Of a DNA stretch of 64,000 nt, positions 63,977 to 64,000 are shown piece after piece. The notes under the pieces are model-generated. The model saw only the letters and a list, made by a program, of their open reading frames with translations, was not told the DNA's origin and ran no database searches. Each line of letters begins with the position of its first letter. Position 1 is the stretch's first letter. This DNA comes from Homalodisca vitripennis (taxonomy: Eukaryota; Arthropoda; Insecta; Hemiptera; Cicadellidae), in NCBI RefSeq assembly GCF_021130785.1, contig NC_060215.1, forward strand, positions 116,956,501-117,020,500, given 5' to 3'. A program made the position numbers and the translations under genes.

Positions 63977-64000
63977 TGTGTGTGTGCGTGTGTGCGTGTG
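63977..64000. repeat. GTGTGTGC-type simple repeat at the window edge
   Basis: Alternating GT with GC interruptions; continues beyond the window. Confidence 0.85.

Noticed and set aside
59798..64000. A further Vps13 exon upstream of exon A
   Set aside because: I looked for the expected preceding VPS13 strands on the minus strand and found none. The 62570-62797 frame does not match the family.
1..64000. CRISPR array, operon or prokaryotic gene cluster
   Set aside because: No regularly spaced repeats or compact gene order; spliced host exons show that this is eukaryotic nuclear DNA.

Overview
The window is eukaryotic, almost certainly from an insect or other arthropod. It has split exons with GT/AG introns, AT-rich introns, and a dense mix of CR1/L2/Jockey-like LINEs, mariner, piggyBac and Helitron pieces. 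A hemipteran-type genome is a reasonable guess, but nothing here fixes the order.

Host gene: I find one gene, on the minus strand, running from about 59.8 kb down to 1.37 kb. Eleven exons (59553-59797, 52887-53063, 51595-51729, 45703-45878, 28900-29050, 28292-28487, 23957-24066, 20971-21259, 15222-15367, 4772-4918, 1373-1495) join with consistent phases into 631 uninterrupted codons. They match the central part of VPS13 (VPS13A/C type), the bridge-like lipid-transfer protein of membrane contact sites. Both ends of the gene lie outside the window. About 1.9 kb of coding sequence is spread over 58 kb because the introns are filled with mobile elements.

Layout: 0-1 kb holds a broken LINE reverse transcriptase (RT) fragment interrupted by a tRNA-like sequence inside an 18-bp inverted repeat. 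1.7-4.3 kb holds a LINE 3' part and mariner copy 1. 5.3-6.4 kb is a piggyBac deletion derivative. 7.0-11.8 kb is a decayed LINE with a PHD-finger ORF1. 12.4-14.6 kb is a 5'-truncated LINE with RT, RNase H and a 42-nt poly(A). 16.1-20.6 kb is a TTAA-flanked piggyBac-like element interrupted by a nearly intact LINE (16536-19968) with a TCAGAT duplication. 22.5-27.4 kb has LINE scraps and a Tc/mariner-like fragment. The 16.7-kb intron 29.05-45.7 kb is a stack of LINEs, two mariners (one inserted in a LINE) and a piggyBac C-terminus. It ends with a LINE at 40.4-45 kb whose ORF1 carries an SGNH/GDSL esterase-like domain. 46.8-50.4 kb is a decayed plus-strand LINE. 53.5-57.5 kb holds another decayed LINE, an unknown insert, a tandem duplication and a Helitron fragment. 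A decayed mariner lies at 63.2-63.9 kb.

The elements do not cooperate with the host gene; they are passengers in its introns. The more unusual items are the tRNA-like unit with inverted-repeat flanks, two mariner copies with complementary internal deletions, perfect CGTCCGTATATACGGACG-type palindromes at one piggyBac end, the esterase ORF1, and a possible -1 frameshift joining ORF1 and ORF2 of the 17-kb LINE.
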